Source: Aggregatilineales bacterium (GTDB lineage Bacteria > Chloroflexota > Anaerolineae > Aggregatilineales > Phototrophicaceae). Taken from it: a stretch of 64,000 bases of DNA. Shown one piece after another: positions 9,465-17,231 of this stretch. The notes under the pieces are model-generated. The model was not told where the DNA came from. It worked only from the letters and a program-made list of their open reading frames with translations, and did no database searches. A program made the translations under genes and the position numbers. The stretch spans positions 248,001-312,000 of the forward strand of contig JAUQWZ010000011.1 of assembly GCA_030834905.1 (NCBI GenBank), in the 5' to 3' direction. How positions within the stretch are numbered: position 1 is the first letter of the stretch; each line of letters begins with the position of its first letter.

Positions 9465-9478
9465 GCGGGTTCGCCCGC
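9465..9478 (+). promoter_or_regulatory. Intercistronic UUCG-loop hairpin between sheath and tube genes
   Basis: GCGGG-TTCG-CCCGC can fold into a very stable UUCG-capped stem 23 bases after the sheath stop. No T tract follows, so it is better read as an mRNA stability or processing element than as a terminator. Confidence 0.4.
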
Positions 9479-9526
9479 GCCATCCTTAGTGCGATTTTTC
9501 CAGACTTACCTTAGGGAGGGCATGCA

Positions 9527-9973
9527 ATGCCATCACGTGATACCGATCCTCTTATCAGTTTTAGTTTTTCGCTGGACGTTCAGGGTGTCGTGTCCGGCTT
9601 CTTCACCGAAATCAGTGGGCTTGGCTCGGAAACTGAAATTATCGAGCACAAAGCCGTTGATCCGACCGGTAAGGACTTCATTCAGAAGATCCCCGGTCGC
9701 ACCAAGTTCACCGATGTGACGCTGAAGCGCGGCATCACCAAGCTGAAGGACATCTGGCTGTGGCGCAAGATGGTGGAAGATGGCGACATCGTGGGCGCGC
9801 GCAAGAACGCATCCATCACCATGTACGACCAGTCGCTGACGCCGGTCGCCCGCTGGAATTTCCGCAACGCCTGGCCCACCAAGGTCAGCGGTCCGCAGTT
9901 CCAGTCGGACTCCAACGCCTTTGGCGTTGAAGAATTGTCGATCACTTACGAATTCATGGAACGCGATCAATAA
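9527..9973 (+). CDS. Inner tube protein (T4 gp19-like)
   Basis: AGGGAGGG precedes ATG 9527. The 148 residues match the phage tail tube/gp19 family: a short N-terminal FSFSLDVQGVVSGFFTEISGLGSETEIIEHK segment, then the GRTKFTDVTLKRGITK and W..W strand pair, and a closing IEELSITYEFMER-like edge strand (here VEELSITYEFMERD). Hexamers stack into the tube that carries the payload. It follows the sheath directly, the usual CIS order, and should be made in equal numbers with it. Confidence 0.93.
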   Translation: MPSRDTDPLISFSFSLDVQGVVSGFFTEISGLGSETEIIEHKAVDPTGKDFIQKIPGRTKFTDVTLKRGITKLKDIWLWRKMVEDGDIVGARKNASITMYDQSLTPVARWNFRNAWPTKVSGPQFQSDSNAFGVEELSITYEFMERDQ

Positions 9974-10000
9974 ATCGTCTAACGCAGGAGCCGGGGAACC

Positions 10001-10363
10001 ATGCTGCAAACGGAATTTGAGTTTGTTCTGCCAAAAGGATTTGTCGATGGACAGGGAAACCTGCATCGAGACGGCAGAATGCGCCTGGCAACTGCGATGG
10101 ACGAGATTGCGCCCCTGCGCGACCCGCGCGTGCGTGCCAATGAGGCGTATCTGGTGGTGATCCTGCTCGCGCAGGTCATCACCCGCCTCGGCACGCTGCC
10201 GAGGGTCACGCCCGAAACGGTCGAGCAGTTTTATGCCGCCGATCTCGCCTATTTGCAGGATTTCTACCGCCAGATCAACGATGTCGAAGGGCAGCAGGTG
10301 CTGGTGGTGTGCCCCAACTGCGGGCACGAATTTGAGGAGGAAATCCCCCTGCTGGGGGGATAG
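10001..10363 (+). CDS. Tail-assembly chaperone-like protein (Mu/FluMu gp41- or P2 gpE-like position)
   Basis: The 120 residues begin MLQTEFEFVLPKGFVDGQGNLHRDGRMRLATAMDEI, as in tail-assembly proteins of Mu-like phages and CIS loci, and end with a CPNCGHEFEEE half zinc-ribbon. It lies between the tube and a second tube-like gene. In tailed phages this slot encodes a short chaperone and a frameshifted long form that guide tube or tape-measure assembly. The end of the gene reads CTG GGG GGA TAG, placing a G-GGG-GGA heptamer right before the stop (see the frameshift entry). Confidence 0.78.
   Translation: MLQTEFEFVLPKGFVDGQGNLHRDGRMRLATAMDEIAPLRDPRVRANEAYLVVILLAQVITRLGTLPRVTPETVEQFYAADLAYLQDFYRQINDVEGQQVLVVCPNCGHEFEEEIPLLGG
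10334..10360 (+). promoter_or_regulatory. Candidate programmed -1 ribosomal frameshift site
   Basis: The heptamer G GGG GGA (10354-10360) fits the X XXY YYZ slippery rule and is read in frame just before TAG (10361-10363). A Shine-Dalgarno-like GAGGAGG (10334-10340) lies 13 bases upstream, a placement known to stimulate -1 slippage in dnaX. CCCCC runs on both sides could pair with the G run. The SD-like sequence has no start codon at a usable distance, which argues that it serves frameshifting. Slippage would join the chaperone to the downstream DUF6760-like frame. Confidence 0.65.
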
Positions 10364-10527
10364 TCCGCTACCCCCTTGAACGCCTGCATGAGGAGGTAGC
10401 ATTCATCGCCGCAGGACTGGGTTGGAGTTACGACGAGATCATGTCGTTTACTCACCAGGAGCGCGCGCGCTGGGTCAGGCAGGTCAACACGATGAATGTA
10501 CGGCAGAACCGCCGTCGGCAAGGGTAA
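10360..10527 (+). CDS. DUF6760/P2 E'-like extension, translated by -1 frameshift (no start codon of its own)
   Basis: This 55-codon frame reads IVRYPLERLHEEVAFIAAG followed by LGWSYDEIMSFTHQERARWV and then a basic tail. The G-W-S-x-x-E-I ... E-x-x-x-W pattern resembles DUF6760 of CIS loci and the P2 GpE' extension family. The only ATG before its last quarter would delete the conserved half, and no GTG or TTG precedes it. The frame is closed upstream at 10333-10335. It is therefore most simply made as a C-terminal extension of the 10001-10363 protein, giving a product of about 175 residues, as for phage P2 E/E+E' and lambda G/GT. An ATA or CTG start cannot be excluded. Confidence 0.7.
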   Translation: MVRYPLERLHEEVAFIAAGLGWSYDEIMSFTHQERARWVRQVNTMNVRQNRRRQG

Positions 10528-10534
10528 GTAAATC

Positions 10535-10711
10535 ATGCCGCAAACGAGGTCATCCGCCGAAAATACAGGCACTGAACGCCAGCCCAACGAAGCCGACGAC
10601 TACCGCAGGCTGGTGCAGCAGGTTGCAGATAAAGTGTGGCTCTTGTGGCGCGAAGAACTGCGCCGCGACCGCGAGCGCCGTGGAAGTGAGGTGTCAAAAT
10701 GCCGCCGGTAG
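10535..10711 (+). CDS. Small CIS protein with C-terminal RERRG helix
   Basis: ATG 10535 opens a 58-residue protein: a polar first third (MPQTRSSAENTGTERQPNE), then one amphipathic charged helix ADDYRRLVQQVADKVWLLWR and a continuation EELRRDRERRG. Its stop overlaps the start of the next tube-like gene (ATG 10699) by 13 bases, which supports real coding and coupled translation. I do not know a named family. The C-terminal helix resembles the end of the 1072-residue protein at 11151-14369, suggesting that both dock to the same partner. Confidence 0.65.
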   Translation: MPQTRSSAENTGTERQPNEADDYRRLVQQVADKVWLLWREELRRDRERRGSEVSKCRR

Positions 10712-11145
10712 GAAAGCCAATCGAAATTCACGCCGGGTTTCGCTTTGTGGTACAGGTGGACAACATCAATACCGCCGCGTTCACGGAATGCACGCTGCCG
10801 CGTCTTCAGGTCGAAACGGAAGATATTAAGGAAGGCGGCTTGAATGCTTACATTCACCGCCTGCCCGTCCGCGTGAACGCGGGGACGGTCACGCTAAAAC
10901 ACGGCGTCACTAAAAGTGATGAGCTTCTCAACTGGTACCTGCAGGTGCTGCAGGGGCAGATCAAGAACGCGACCCGCAACGTGACCCTGATTATCTTTGA
11001 CTCCACCCGCAAAGTGCAGATCGCGCAGTGGGCGTTCAACCAGGCATATCCGATCCGCTGGGGAGGTCCTACACTCCGCACCGGAGACAGCGCGGTGGCG
11101 ATTGAAGAGCTTGAACTCGCCCATCGTGGCTTTACGGTGGTGTAA
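10699..11145 (+). CDS. Second tube-like protein (tube initiator, Afp5/Pvc5-like)
   Basis: The 148 residues share the gp19-type fold pattern with the main tube protein: FRFVVQVDNINTAAFTEC, GRxx-like ...VTLKHGVTKSDELLNWYLQVLQG, and a final VAIEELELAHRGFTVV edge strand. CIS loci carry a second, diverged tube protein at this position that forms the first ring on the spike and baseplate hub. The ATG lies inside the previous small gene, so the two are translationally coupled. Confidence 0.85.
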   Translation: MPPVGKPIEIHAGFRFVVQVDNINTAAFTECTLPRLQVETEDIKEGGLNAYIHRLPVRVNAGTVTLKHGVTKSDELLNWYLQVLQGQIKNATRNVTLIIFDSTRKVQIAQWAFNQAYPIRWGGPTLRTGDSAVAIEELELAHRGFTVV

Positions 11146-11150
11146 ATATC

Positions 11151-14100
11151 ATGGCGAAGCATCCTTTTCGTTCCATCGGACAGCGAGTGCGCGATTTCGC
11201 GCGCGCGCACATCCGCAGTTATGTGCCTTCGGGGGAACTTGTCTCCCGAAGCGAACTGCCGCCTTCATGGCAGACGGACAGCGACGAGCCGCTGGTCTGG
11301 CGTGACGACGCCCCCGCGACTCCGGCGATGGGCGCGCCTGCCCCTGCCGAGTCCGACTGGGAAGCGACCGATGATACGCCAGCATCGCGCGACTTTGCCC
11401 CCACGCCGCCGGTCGTCACCCATAACATGCTCGAACGGCTGATGGCAGCCCACGAAGAACGTATGGCAAGCGAGGAGACAGCCCCGCCATCCATCAGCCA
11501 GCCTATCAGCCAGCCCACCGCCCAGCCAGCGCCGGTACAGCGCCAGGTTGAGGCACCCGCCAGCGCAGCCGATGCCAGCGAGACCGAAGCCCTACCGCGA
11601 ATCGTCACCAAACGTCGGCGCGGCGCGGTGGTCGATGTCCCGTCCCAGACGACGCCGTCAACCGGTGAAGAAGACACGCCACCCGACTTTTTTTTTCTGA
11701 ATGACGCCGCGCCAGACTCACCAGCGGTGCAGCGCGCGCCAGCTAACCCACCCGCACCGCAGACACCATCGGAACCATCGAAGCCCAGCAGCCCCGCCGC
11801 GCCTTTCTGGCGACGGTTGTTCTCGCGCGGCGACGAACCAGAGCCGCAGGTTGAGGACAGCAGCAGCGACTCAACTCCACTTTCCTCTGAAATCACCGGC
11901 GACCAGCCGTTTAGCCCGGCTGAATCGTCGTCGTTAGCATCCAGCGGCACGCCCGCCGTCCAGCGCGCTCCCGAAGACGCGCCAACCATTCTGACTCCTG
12001 ATGAGACGCCGTATTCACCCGCCGCGCCGCCAGCGCCTTCCGCGCCTGATTCGCTGCCAGCCAGCCCGACGCCGACCACGCGCCGCCGTTCATCCGGTCG
12101 GACGGTACAGCGGAGCGCCGCGCCGGAAGCCAGCCCTCCGCCGTCAGACCCGCTATCCAGCAGCACGACGCAGCCAACTGCGCCAGCGCCGCCAGTACAG
12201 CGCCAGACCGACGTGACGACGCCAGCAGCCAGCCGACAGCCGACCAGCGCTTCAACGCCAGCAGCGCCGCTCGGCGGCGAGTATCCTTCCATGCCTTCCA
12301 GTGAAGGATTCGAGAGTCAGGACATCTCACCGTCAGCCGCTTTCGAGCCATCGGAGGGCGCGCCACCCAGGTCACCTGTGATTCAGCGCCGCGCCGACAC
12401 GTCTGTTCCATCTGTACCTTCTGTACCTACTGCACCTTCCGCGCCTTCTGCGCCCACGCGCCGTCCACGCGCCGGACGCGAGAATCCGCCAGCGCAGCGC
12501 CAGACGGATGCCGCGCCAGCATCGTCGCCCGTTCAGCCGCCCGCGCCAGAAACAGTCGTCCCCGCGCACGACGCCCCGGCTTCGCCTCCGTCCAGCGTCC
12601 CTGCGCCCACGCCGAGCCAATCGGGTGAAAGCCGGGTGCAGCGCCGCGCCGAGCCGCCAGCCGAACAATCAGACGCGCCAGTGAATCCGGCACCGCCTGT
12701 TTCGGCTGCGCCGGGCGCACCGCGCGAGAACCCGCCCACGCCAGCGATCACCGGTCAGCCGACCAGCGCCTCAACGCCAGCGGTACAGCGCCAAAGCGCC
12801 GGGAATGACGATTTCCCGATAGTGCCGCTGCGCGAAACGCCCGTCACCGCCGTCCAGCGCGAGATTGACCCTGAGGCGGTCAGCGACCAGCCTGATTCGC
12901 ACGTCGAACAGCCAACCCCGCCCGCGCAAGCGTCGCAAGTGCCACCTGCGCCCGCGCAGCCTTCGAGTCCGGCGTCCACCCAGCGCGGCGCTCCGGCGGT
13001 ACAGCGTCAGTCGAATCCGGCAGGTTCCACGCCGCCGGATCAATCCTTCTCGCCGAGCCAACCGCCAGCGCCGACCAGCGCCGACCAGCCCGCGCAGGAC
13101 AGTCATGTGTTCAGCCCGGCAGCGCCCGACGCGCCCGACCTGACGACACCGTCTGTGATCCAGCGCAAGTCGGGCAGCAAACCACCTGCCCGGCGGATTC
13201 AGCGCCGCGCGAATACGCCACCGGCAGTAGAACCACCGGCAGAACCGGATGCCAGCACGCCGGAAACAGACACGTCAGCGCCGATTCAGCCAACCCTGAA
13301 CGCGCCGCCGCCTTACGATAGACCGGTTGAGTCCGGTATGGCAGATGTCCCTACCCTGCTCACGCCCGCGCCGCAGACGCCGGGCGTCCAGCGCCGCACC
13401 AGCCAAACCGAGCCATTTGGCGGCGCTTTCGAGCGCGAGCCGGACAGCTATCGACCGGACGCGCCAACCATCCTGACGCCGTCCGTGCCGCCAGCGTCTT
13501 CGCCTGTCCAGCGCCAGTCCAGCGGTGAGCCAGCGCCGGAATTTCAGTCACAGCATATCGAACGCGAGCCGCGCCATCCCGCCGCGCCGCCATCGCCCTG
13601 GTCAGCCTTCATCGAGCCGCCAACGACAGCCGCCGAAACGCCCGACGATGCAAATATGGCGCGACCAACGGTCACTGAAGTTCCGCCGAGCCAGGCGCAG
13701 CCCAGCCTTCAGCGCGCCGCGCAGCCGCCGGAATCGCCTTCGTTCCGTCCGTCGGAACCCGAACAGCCGCCCCTCTCGGAACAGCCGGTCGATCTGTTCA
13801 CCGCGATGATGGACGCTGGCATGGTAACGTCGCGGCAGCCACAGCAGTCTGCGCCGCCAGTCACCCGGCGCAGCGCTCCCGACGCCATCCGCCGGTCATC
13901 GCAGCCTTCATCACAGCCCTCACCGCAGCAATCATCGCCGCCTTCGGGCGACAGCGCGCTCCCGGCAAGTACCGGGATGCAGCCGCCCGCGCCAGAGGGC
14001 GATTCAACCGATGCCGACCTGTTATCGCTGATCGACCTGCCGCCGACGACGCCGGTCATCCGCGAGTCACCGTCCAGCCCGGTGGTATCCCGCGCCCGCC

Positions 14101-14369
14101 GTCCCGCCGCCGAGCAGCACGACCACAGCCAGCAGGCAGACACGCCAGCCGAGCCGCCTCACATCGAAACCTTCACCGACGATTGGGGCAGCATCATGCG
14201 CGCGGATACGACTGATACGATTGAAGATGCCGAACCGACCACGCCGGTTGCTGAAGGCGAAGAGACGCCTCAGGAGGATGTCAGCGTGGACAAGCTCGCC
14301 CGTGACGTTTTAGACGTTCTGCGCCAGCGCCTGCGGGTTGAGCAGGAACGTCGCGGCGGAAGACCGTAG
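11151..14369 (+). CDS. 1072-residue Pro/Ser/Ala-rich disordered protein with about 16 QR motifs
   Basis: A short ordered N-terminus (MAKHPFRSIGQRVRDFARAHI) leads into about 950 residues of Pro/Ser/Ala/Thr-rich low complexity. Through it run about 16 [VILA]QR motifs, mostly VQRQ, VQRR or VQRA, spaced 30-100 residues apart. The segment PTILTP or PTLLTP occurs three times. The final 30 residues are a charged helix (KLARDVLDVLRQRLRVEQER, then RGG). It occupies the slot between tube initiator and LysM adaptor. QR motifs of this kind are common around eCIS-core (DUF4157) domains and occur in the eCIS protein at 20489-21265. Possible roles are cargo, tape measure or luminal linker. The sequence cannot decide, and the many Thr-Pro sites could be kinase targets. 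Confidence 0.75.
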   Translation: MAKHPFRSIGQRVRDFARAHIRSYVPSGELVSRSELPPSWQTDSDEPLVWRDDAPATPAMGAPAPAESDWEATDDTPASRDFAPTPPVVTHNMLERLMAAHEERMASEETAPPSISQPISQPTAQPAPVQRQVEAPASAADASETEALPRIVTKRRRGAVVDVPSQTTPSTGEEDTPPDFFFLNDAAPDSPAVQRAPANPPAPQTPSEPSKPSSPAAPFWRRLFSRGDEPEPQVEDSSSDSTPLSSEITGDQPFSPAESSSLASSGTPAVQRAPEDAPTILTPDETPYSPAAPPAPSAPDSLPASPTPTTRRRSSGRTVQRSAAPEASPPPSDPLSSSTTQPTAPAPPVQRQTDVTTPAASRQPTSASTPAAPLGGEYPSMPSSEGFESQDISPSAAFEPSEGAPPRSPVIQRRADTSVPSVPSVPTAPSAPSAPTRRPRAGRENPPAQRQTDAAPASSPVQPPAPETVVPAHDAPASPPSSVPAPTPSQSGESRVQRRAEPPAEQSDAPVNPAPPVSAAPGAPRENPPTPAITGQPTSASTPAVQRQSAGNDDFPIVPLRETPVTAVQREIDPEAVSDQPDSHVEQPTPPAQASQVPPAPAQPSSPASTQRGAPAVQRQSNPAGSTPPDQSFSPSQPPAPTSADQPAQDSHVFSPAAPDAPDLTTPSVIQRKSGSKPPARRIQRRANTPPAVEPPAEPDASTPETDTSAPIQPTLNAPPPYDRPVESGMADVPTLLTPAPQTPGVQRRTSQTEPFGGAFEREPDSYRPDAPTILTPSVPPASSPVQRQSSGEPAPEFQSQHIEREPRHPAAPPSPWSAFIEPPTTAAETPDDANMARPTVTEVPPSQAQPSLQRAAQPPESPSFRPSEPEQPPLSEQPVDLFTAMMDAGMVTSRQPQQSAPPVTRRSAPDAIRRSSQPSSQPSPQQSSPPSGDSALPASTGMQPPAPEGDSTDADLLSLIDLPPTTPVIRESPSSPVVSRARRPAAEQHDHSQQADTPAEPPHIETFTDDWGSIMRADTTDTIEDAEPTTPVAEGEETPQEDVSVDKLARDVLDVLRQRLRVEQERRGGRP

Positions 14370-14379
14370 GAGGAATAGG

Positions 14380-15039
14380 ATGACACAGAACCTGACGCGC
14401 GGCGGCTTGCAGCCAGCCAAGATGATCAATCTTGCCAGCAACGACGAAGTGTTGTGCATGTTCAATCCGTTTGAATACAGCATCGTCAAGCAGAACACCT
14501 GGGAACGCGACGCTCAATCCGGGCAGGATGCGCCCAGCCTGACTTTCAAGCGCGGCGGTCCCATGCGGCTGACGCTGACGCTGTACTTTGACACACTGGC
14601 GGATGGCGCGGATGTGCGCCAGCACACCAACAAGCTGTGGCAGATGATGATGGTGGACAAGCCGAGCGAACATGCCAAGTCGGGCAAAAGCTCGCCGCCG
14701 GAAGTCGCCTTTTCATGGGGGCGGCTGTATTTCAAAGCCATCGTCACCAACATGACCCAGAAATTTACCCTGTTTACGCCCGAAGGCACGCCAGTGCGCG
14801 CCAACGTGAACGTGACGCTGGAGCAGTCGTTCCCGGCGCACGAATTTCCAGAACAGGAAGCGGGTGCAATCAGCACGCCAGCGGCACAGGCGATTACCGC
14901 CACCCAAAGCGACCGGATTGACAATCTGGCGGCGCAAACGGGGAATGCCAACAACATGCGGGCGCTGGCGGAGCAGAACAATATTGATAATCCGCTGAAT
15001 ATTCCCGCCGGACAGCAGTTGACGCCGCCGAGACAATAA
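14380..15039 (+). CDS. LysM-containing tube-baseplate adaptor (Afp7/Pvc7-like)
   Basis: TAGGAGGAAT precedes ATG 14380, which I prefer over an upstream in-frame start at 14338. The 219 residues have a core beta domain (CMFNPFEYSIVKQNTWE, LTLTLYFDT, AFSWGRLYFKAIVTNMTQKF, LEQSF) typical of gp53/Afp7-type proteins. A C-terminal LysM-like segment follows (DRIDNLAAQTGNANNMRALA ... IDNPLNIPAGQQL). In particles of this kind the protein binds the tube initiator to the spike hub. In this context the LysM serves as a protein-protein module. Confidence 0.88.
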   Translation: MTQNLTRGGLQPAKMINLASNDEVLCMFNPFEYSIVKQNTWERDAQSGQDAPSLTFKRGGPMRLTLTLYFDTLADGADVRQHTNKLWQMMMVDKPSEHAKSGKSSPPEVAFSWGRLYFKAIVTNMTQKFTLFTPEGTPVRANVNVTLEQSFPAHEFPEQEAGAISTPAAQAITATQSDRIDNLAAQTGNANNMRALAEQNNIDNPLNIPAGQQLTPPRQ

Positions 15040-15075
15040 TTCGCGCCAATTGGGTGAGACTTAGAGAAGAAGATT

Positions 15076-16812
15076 ATGCCATCAGAATCAGGCGTTCAAA
15101 GCGTCGTTCGTCCCATCGTCAAGGTAGACGGTGTCTATCTGACTACCGGTATCATACAGCAGTTGGTCGAATTGACGGTCGATACCAGCTTCGACGTGCC
15201 CGATATGTTCGTGATGCGCTTTCAGGATGAAGAGTTCGAGCTGATAGACGGCACGAACTTCGACCTGGGCAAAAAAGTCGAGGTTGGGTTTGTTGACAAC
15301 CTGGACCAGGAGGTGATCATCATGGAGGGCGAGATCACAGGGCTGGAGCCGCAGTACGATGAGGACCTCACATACCTGACGGTGCGCGGCTACGACAAGC
15401 GCCATCGCCTGACATTGGGCACCAAGATTCGCGTGTTTCTCAAACAGACAGACAGCGATATGGTGCGCAAGATTGCGGGCGAGGCTGGGATACCGGTTGA
15501 TATTGAAGCAACCAGCGATCGGCACGATTATGTCTGCCAGCATGACCAGACAGATTATGAGTTCATTCAGGAGCGCGCCCGGCTGAATGGCTATGAAGTT
15601 GGCTTCAAGGGTGACAAACTGACCTTCAAGAAGCCCGTCACCAACCAATCCAGCATCACGCTGAAGCGCGGTAATGAGCTGCGCACCTTCACGCCCCGGC
15701 TTTCGGCGGCAAATCAGGTCCAGAGCGTCGTGGTGAAGGGCTGGGATCCAGTGACAAAGAAAGAAGTTGTCGGGGAGGCGAGCAGTTCAGCCTCCAATCC
15801 CACAATCGGTTTTGGAAAAAACGGCGGTCAAGCCGCGCGGACAGCGTTCGGCGTAAGCGGCGCCAAGTATATCGAGGTGCGCTACAACGTCACTCAGGGG
15901 CAGGCGCTTGCCCTGGCAAAGTCGCTGCTGAACGACATCAATGCCGGTTTTGTCGAAGCCGAAGGAATGGCGTTTGGCACCCCAAGTCTGAAAGCAGGCT
16001 CCAAAGTCAAACTGGAACAACTGGGCACGCGCTTCAGCGGCACCTACATGGTCACCTCTGCCACCCACACCTTCACCAAAGATGGTTACAACACCTGGTT
16101 TCGTATTGAGGGCAGCCAGCCAAAACTGATGGCTGATATTGTCCAGGGACAGCCCGATAACCGCGTTTTCAGCCAGTGGCAGGGCGTCGTTCCGGCAGTG
16201 GTCACCAACATCTATGATGAACAGAAAACAACCCCTTCGGGACGAGTGAAGGTAAAGTTCCCCTGGCTTGATGACAGCCTTGAGAGCAACTGGGCGCGGG
16301 TCGCGGGACCCGGCGCGGGCGCTAAGACAGGTATCTGGTGGATGCCGGAAGTGAATGACGAGGTGCTGGTGGCTTTCGAGCAGGGCGATTTCAACCGCCC
16401 GGTGATCGTTGGCGGTCTGTGGAATGGCAAGGACGAGACGCCGGATACATGGGCGAACGCGGTAAAAAACGGCAAGGTCGTCCGGCGTATCTTCAAATCG
16501 CGGCTGGGACACACCATCCAGTTTGTCGATGACAGCGGCGACGAATACATCGAGATTGTCGACTCGAAGCAGGGAACGACTATCAAGCTGGACGCCCAGA
16601 AAAAGGAACTTACGGTCACGTGCGAGGGCAATATCACCATTAAGGCAAAAGGCAATACCAAAGTGGAAACGACTGGCAATACCGAGGTCAAATCCACCGG
16701 CAACCTGACGATGTCGTCAGATACCAATGTCAGCATCAAGGGCGGCGCCAACGTCAACGTCGAAGCCACCGCGCAGTTGGTGCTTAAGGGCGCGATAGTC
16801 AATATTAACTAA
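15076..16812 (+). CDS. VgrG-like central spike (gp27-gp5 fusion, Afp8/Pvc8-like)
   Basis: The 578 residues hold a gp27-like hub domain (1 to about 345, with DMFVMRFQDEEFEL and DKRHRLTLGTKIRVF), then a gp5-type OB fold (about 375-455: VVPAVVTNIYDEQKTTPSGR, RVKFPWLDD, WWMPEVNDEVLVAFEQGDF, PVIVGGLWNG). It ends in a beta-helix needle with NITIKAKGNTKVETTGNTEV-like repeats (about 510-578). Trimers form the puncturing device and receive the PAAR tip encoded at 4291-4683. There is no C-terminal toxin extension. Confidence 0.95.
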   Translation: MPSESGVQSVVRPIVKVDGVYLTTGIIQQLVELTVDTSFDVPDMFVMRFQDEEFELIDGTNFDLGKKVEVGFVDNLDQEVIIMEGEITGLEPQYDEDLTYLTVRGYDKRHRLTLGTKIRVFLKQTDSDMVRKIAGEAGIPVDIEATSDRHDYVCQHDQTDYEFIQERARLNGYEVGFKGDKLTFKKPVTNQSSITLKRGNELRTFTPRLSAANQVQSVVVKGWDPVTKKEVVGEASSSASNPTIGFGKNGGQAARTAFGVSGAKYIEVRYNVTQGQALALAKSLLNDINAGFVEAEGMAFGTPSLKAGSKVKLEQLGTRFSGTYMVTSATHTFTKDGYNTWFRIEGSQPKLMADIVQGQPDNRVFSQWQGVVPAVVTNIYDEQKTTPSGRVKVKFPWLDDSLESNWARVAGPGAGAKTGIWWMPEVNDEVLVAFEQGDFNRPVIVGGLWNGKDETPDTWANAVKNGKVVRRIFKSRLGHTIQFVDDSGDEYIEIVDSKQGTTIKLDAQKKELTVTCEGNITIKAKGNTKVETTGNTEVKSTGNLTMSSDTNVSIKGGANVNVEATAQLVLKGAIVNIN

Positions 16813-16822
16813 AGGCAGGCAG

Positions 16823-17218
16823 ATGAACCATAACAGCATTGTTGGACGTGGATGGGCATTCCCGCCCCATTTGGACGACCGGGATCGCGTGGCGCTGGCT
16901 CAGGACGACGCCGACATCCGGCAGGCAATTTATATCATCCTGATGACCGCGCCCGGCGAGCGAGTGATGCATCCTGACTTTGGCTGCCTGATTCACGAAC
17001 TCATCTTCAGCCCGGTGAACGACGAAACGGCGGCAACCGCCGAACGTTATGTACAGGAAGCGCTGGGACGATGGGAACCGCGCATCCGCCTCGAGCGCGT
17101 GACTGCCACGCCGAGCAATAACCAGTATGGACAACTGGACATTGAGATCGAATATGAGATTAAGAGTAAACACGACAAGCGCAGTCTCGTCGTGCCGTTT
17201 TATATGATCCCGGCATAG
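16823..17218 (+). CDS. Baseplate wedge protein, gp25-like (Afp9/Pvc9-like)
   Basis: The 131 residues follow the gp25/GPW family pattern: GRGWAFPPHLDD, DDADIRQAIYIILMTAPGERVMHPDFGCLIHELIF and a C-terminal VxxxxxxQLDIEIEYEIK strand. The family's EPR-like motif appears as PGERVMHPDFG. It starts 10 bases after the spike gene and ends 13 bases before the gp6-like gene, so the baseplate genes are one transcription unit. The protein nucleates sheath polymerisation at the baseplate. Confidence 0.93.
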   Translation: MNHNSIVGRGWAFPPHLDDRDRVALAQDDADIRQAIYIILMTAPGERVMHPDFGCLIHELIFSPVNDETAATAERYVQEALGRWEPRIRLERVTATPSNNQYGQLDIEIEYEIKSKHDKRSLVVPFYMIPA

Positions 17219-17231
17219 AGAGGATTGCGGC

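Noticed and set aside
10334..10360. GAGGAGG as an ordinary RBS for a separate DUF6760-like gene
   Set aside because: No ATG, GTG or TTG lies within translation distance. The nearest open codon that could start, ATA, is 19 bases away, so the frameshift reading is preferred.
11219..12292. Gly/Ser/Val-rich minus-strand frame opposite the QR protein
   Set aside because: Its low complexity mirrors the Pro/Ser codons of the plus-strand gene, and it has no RBS or motif.
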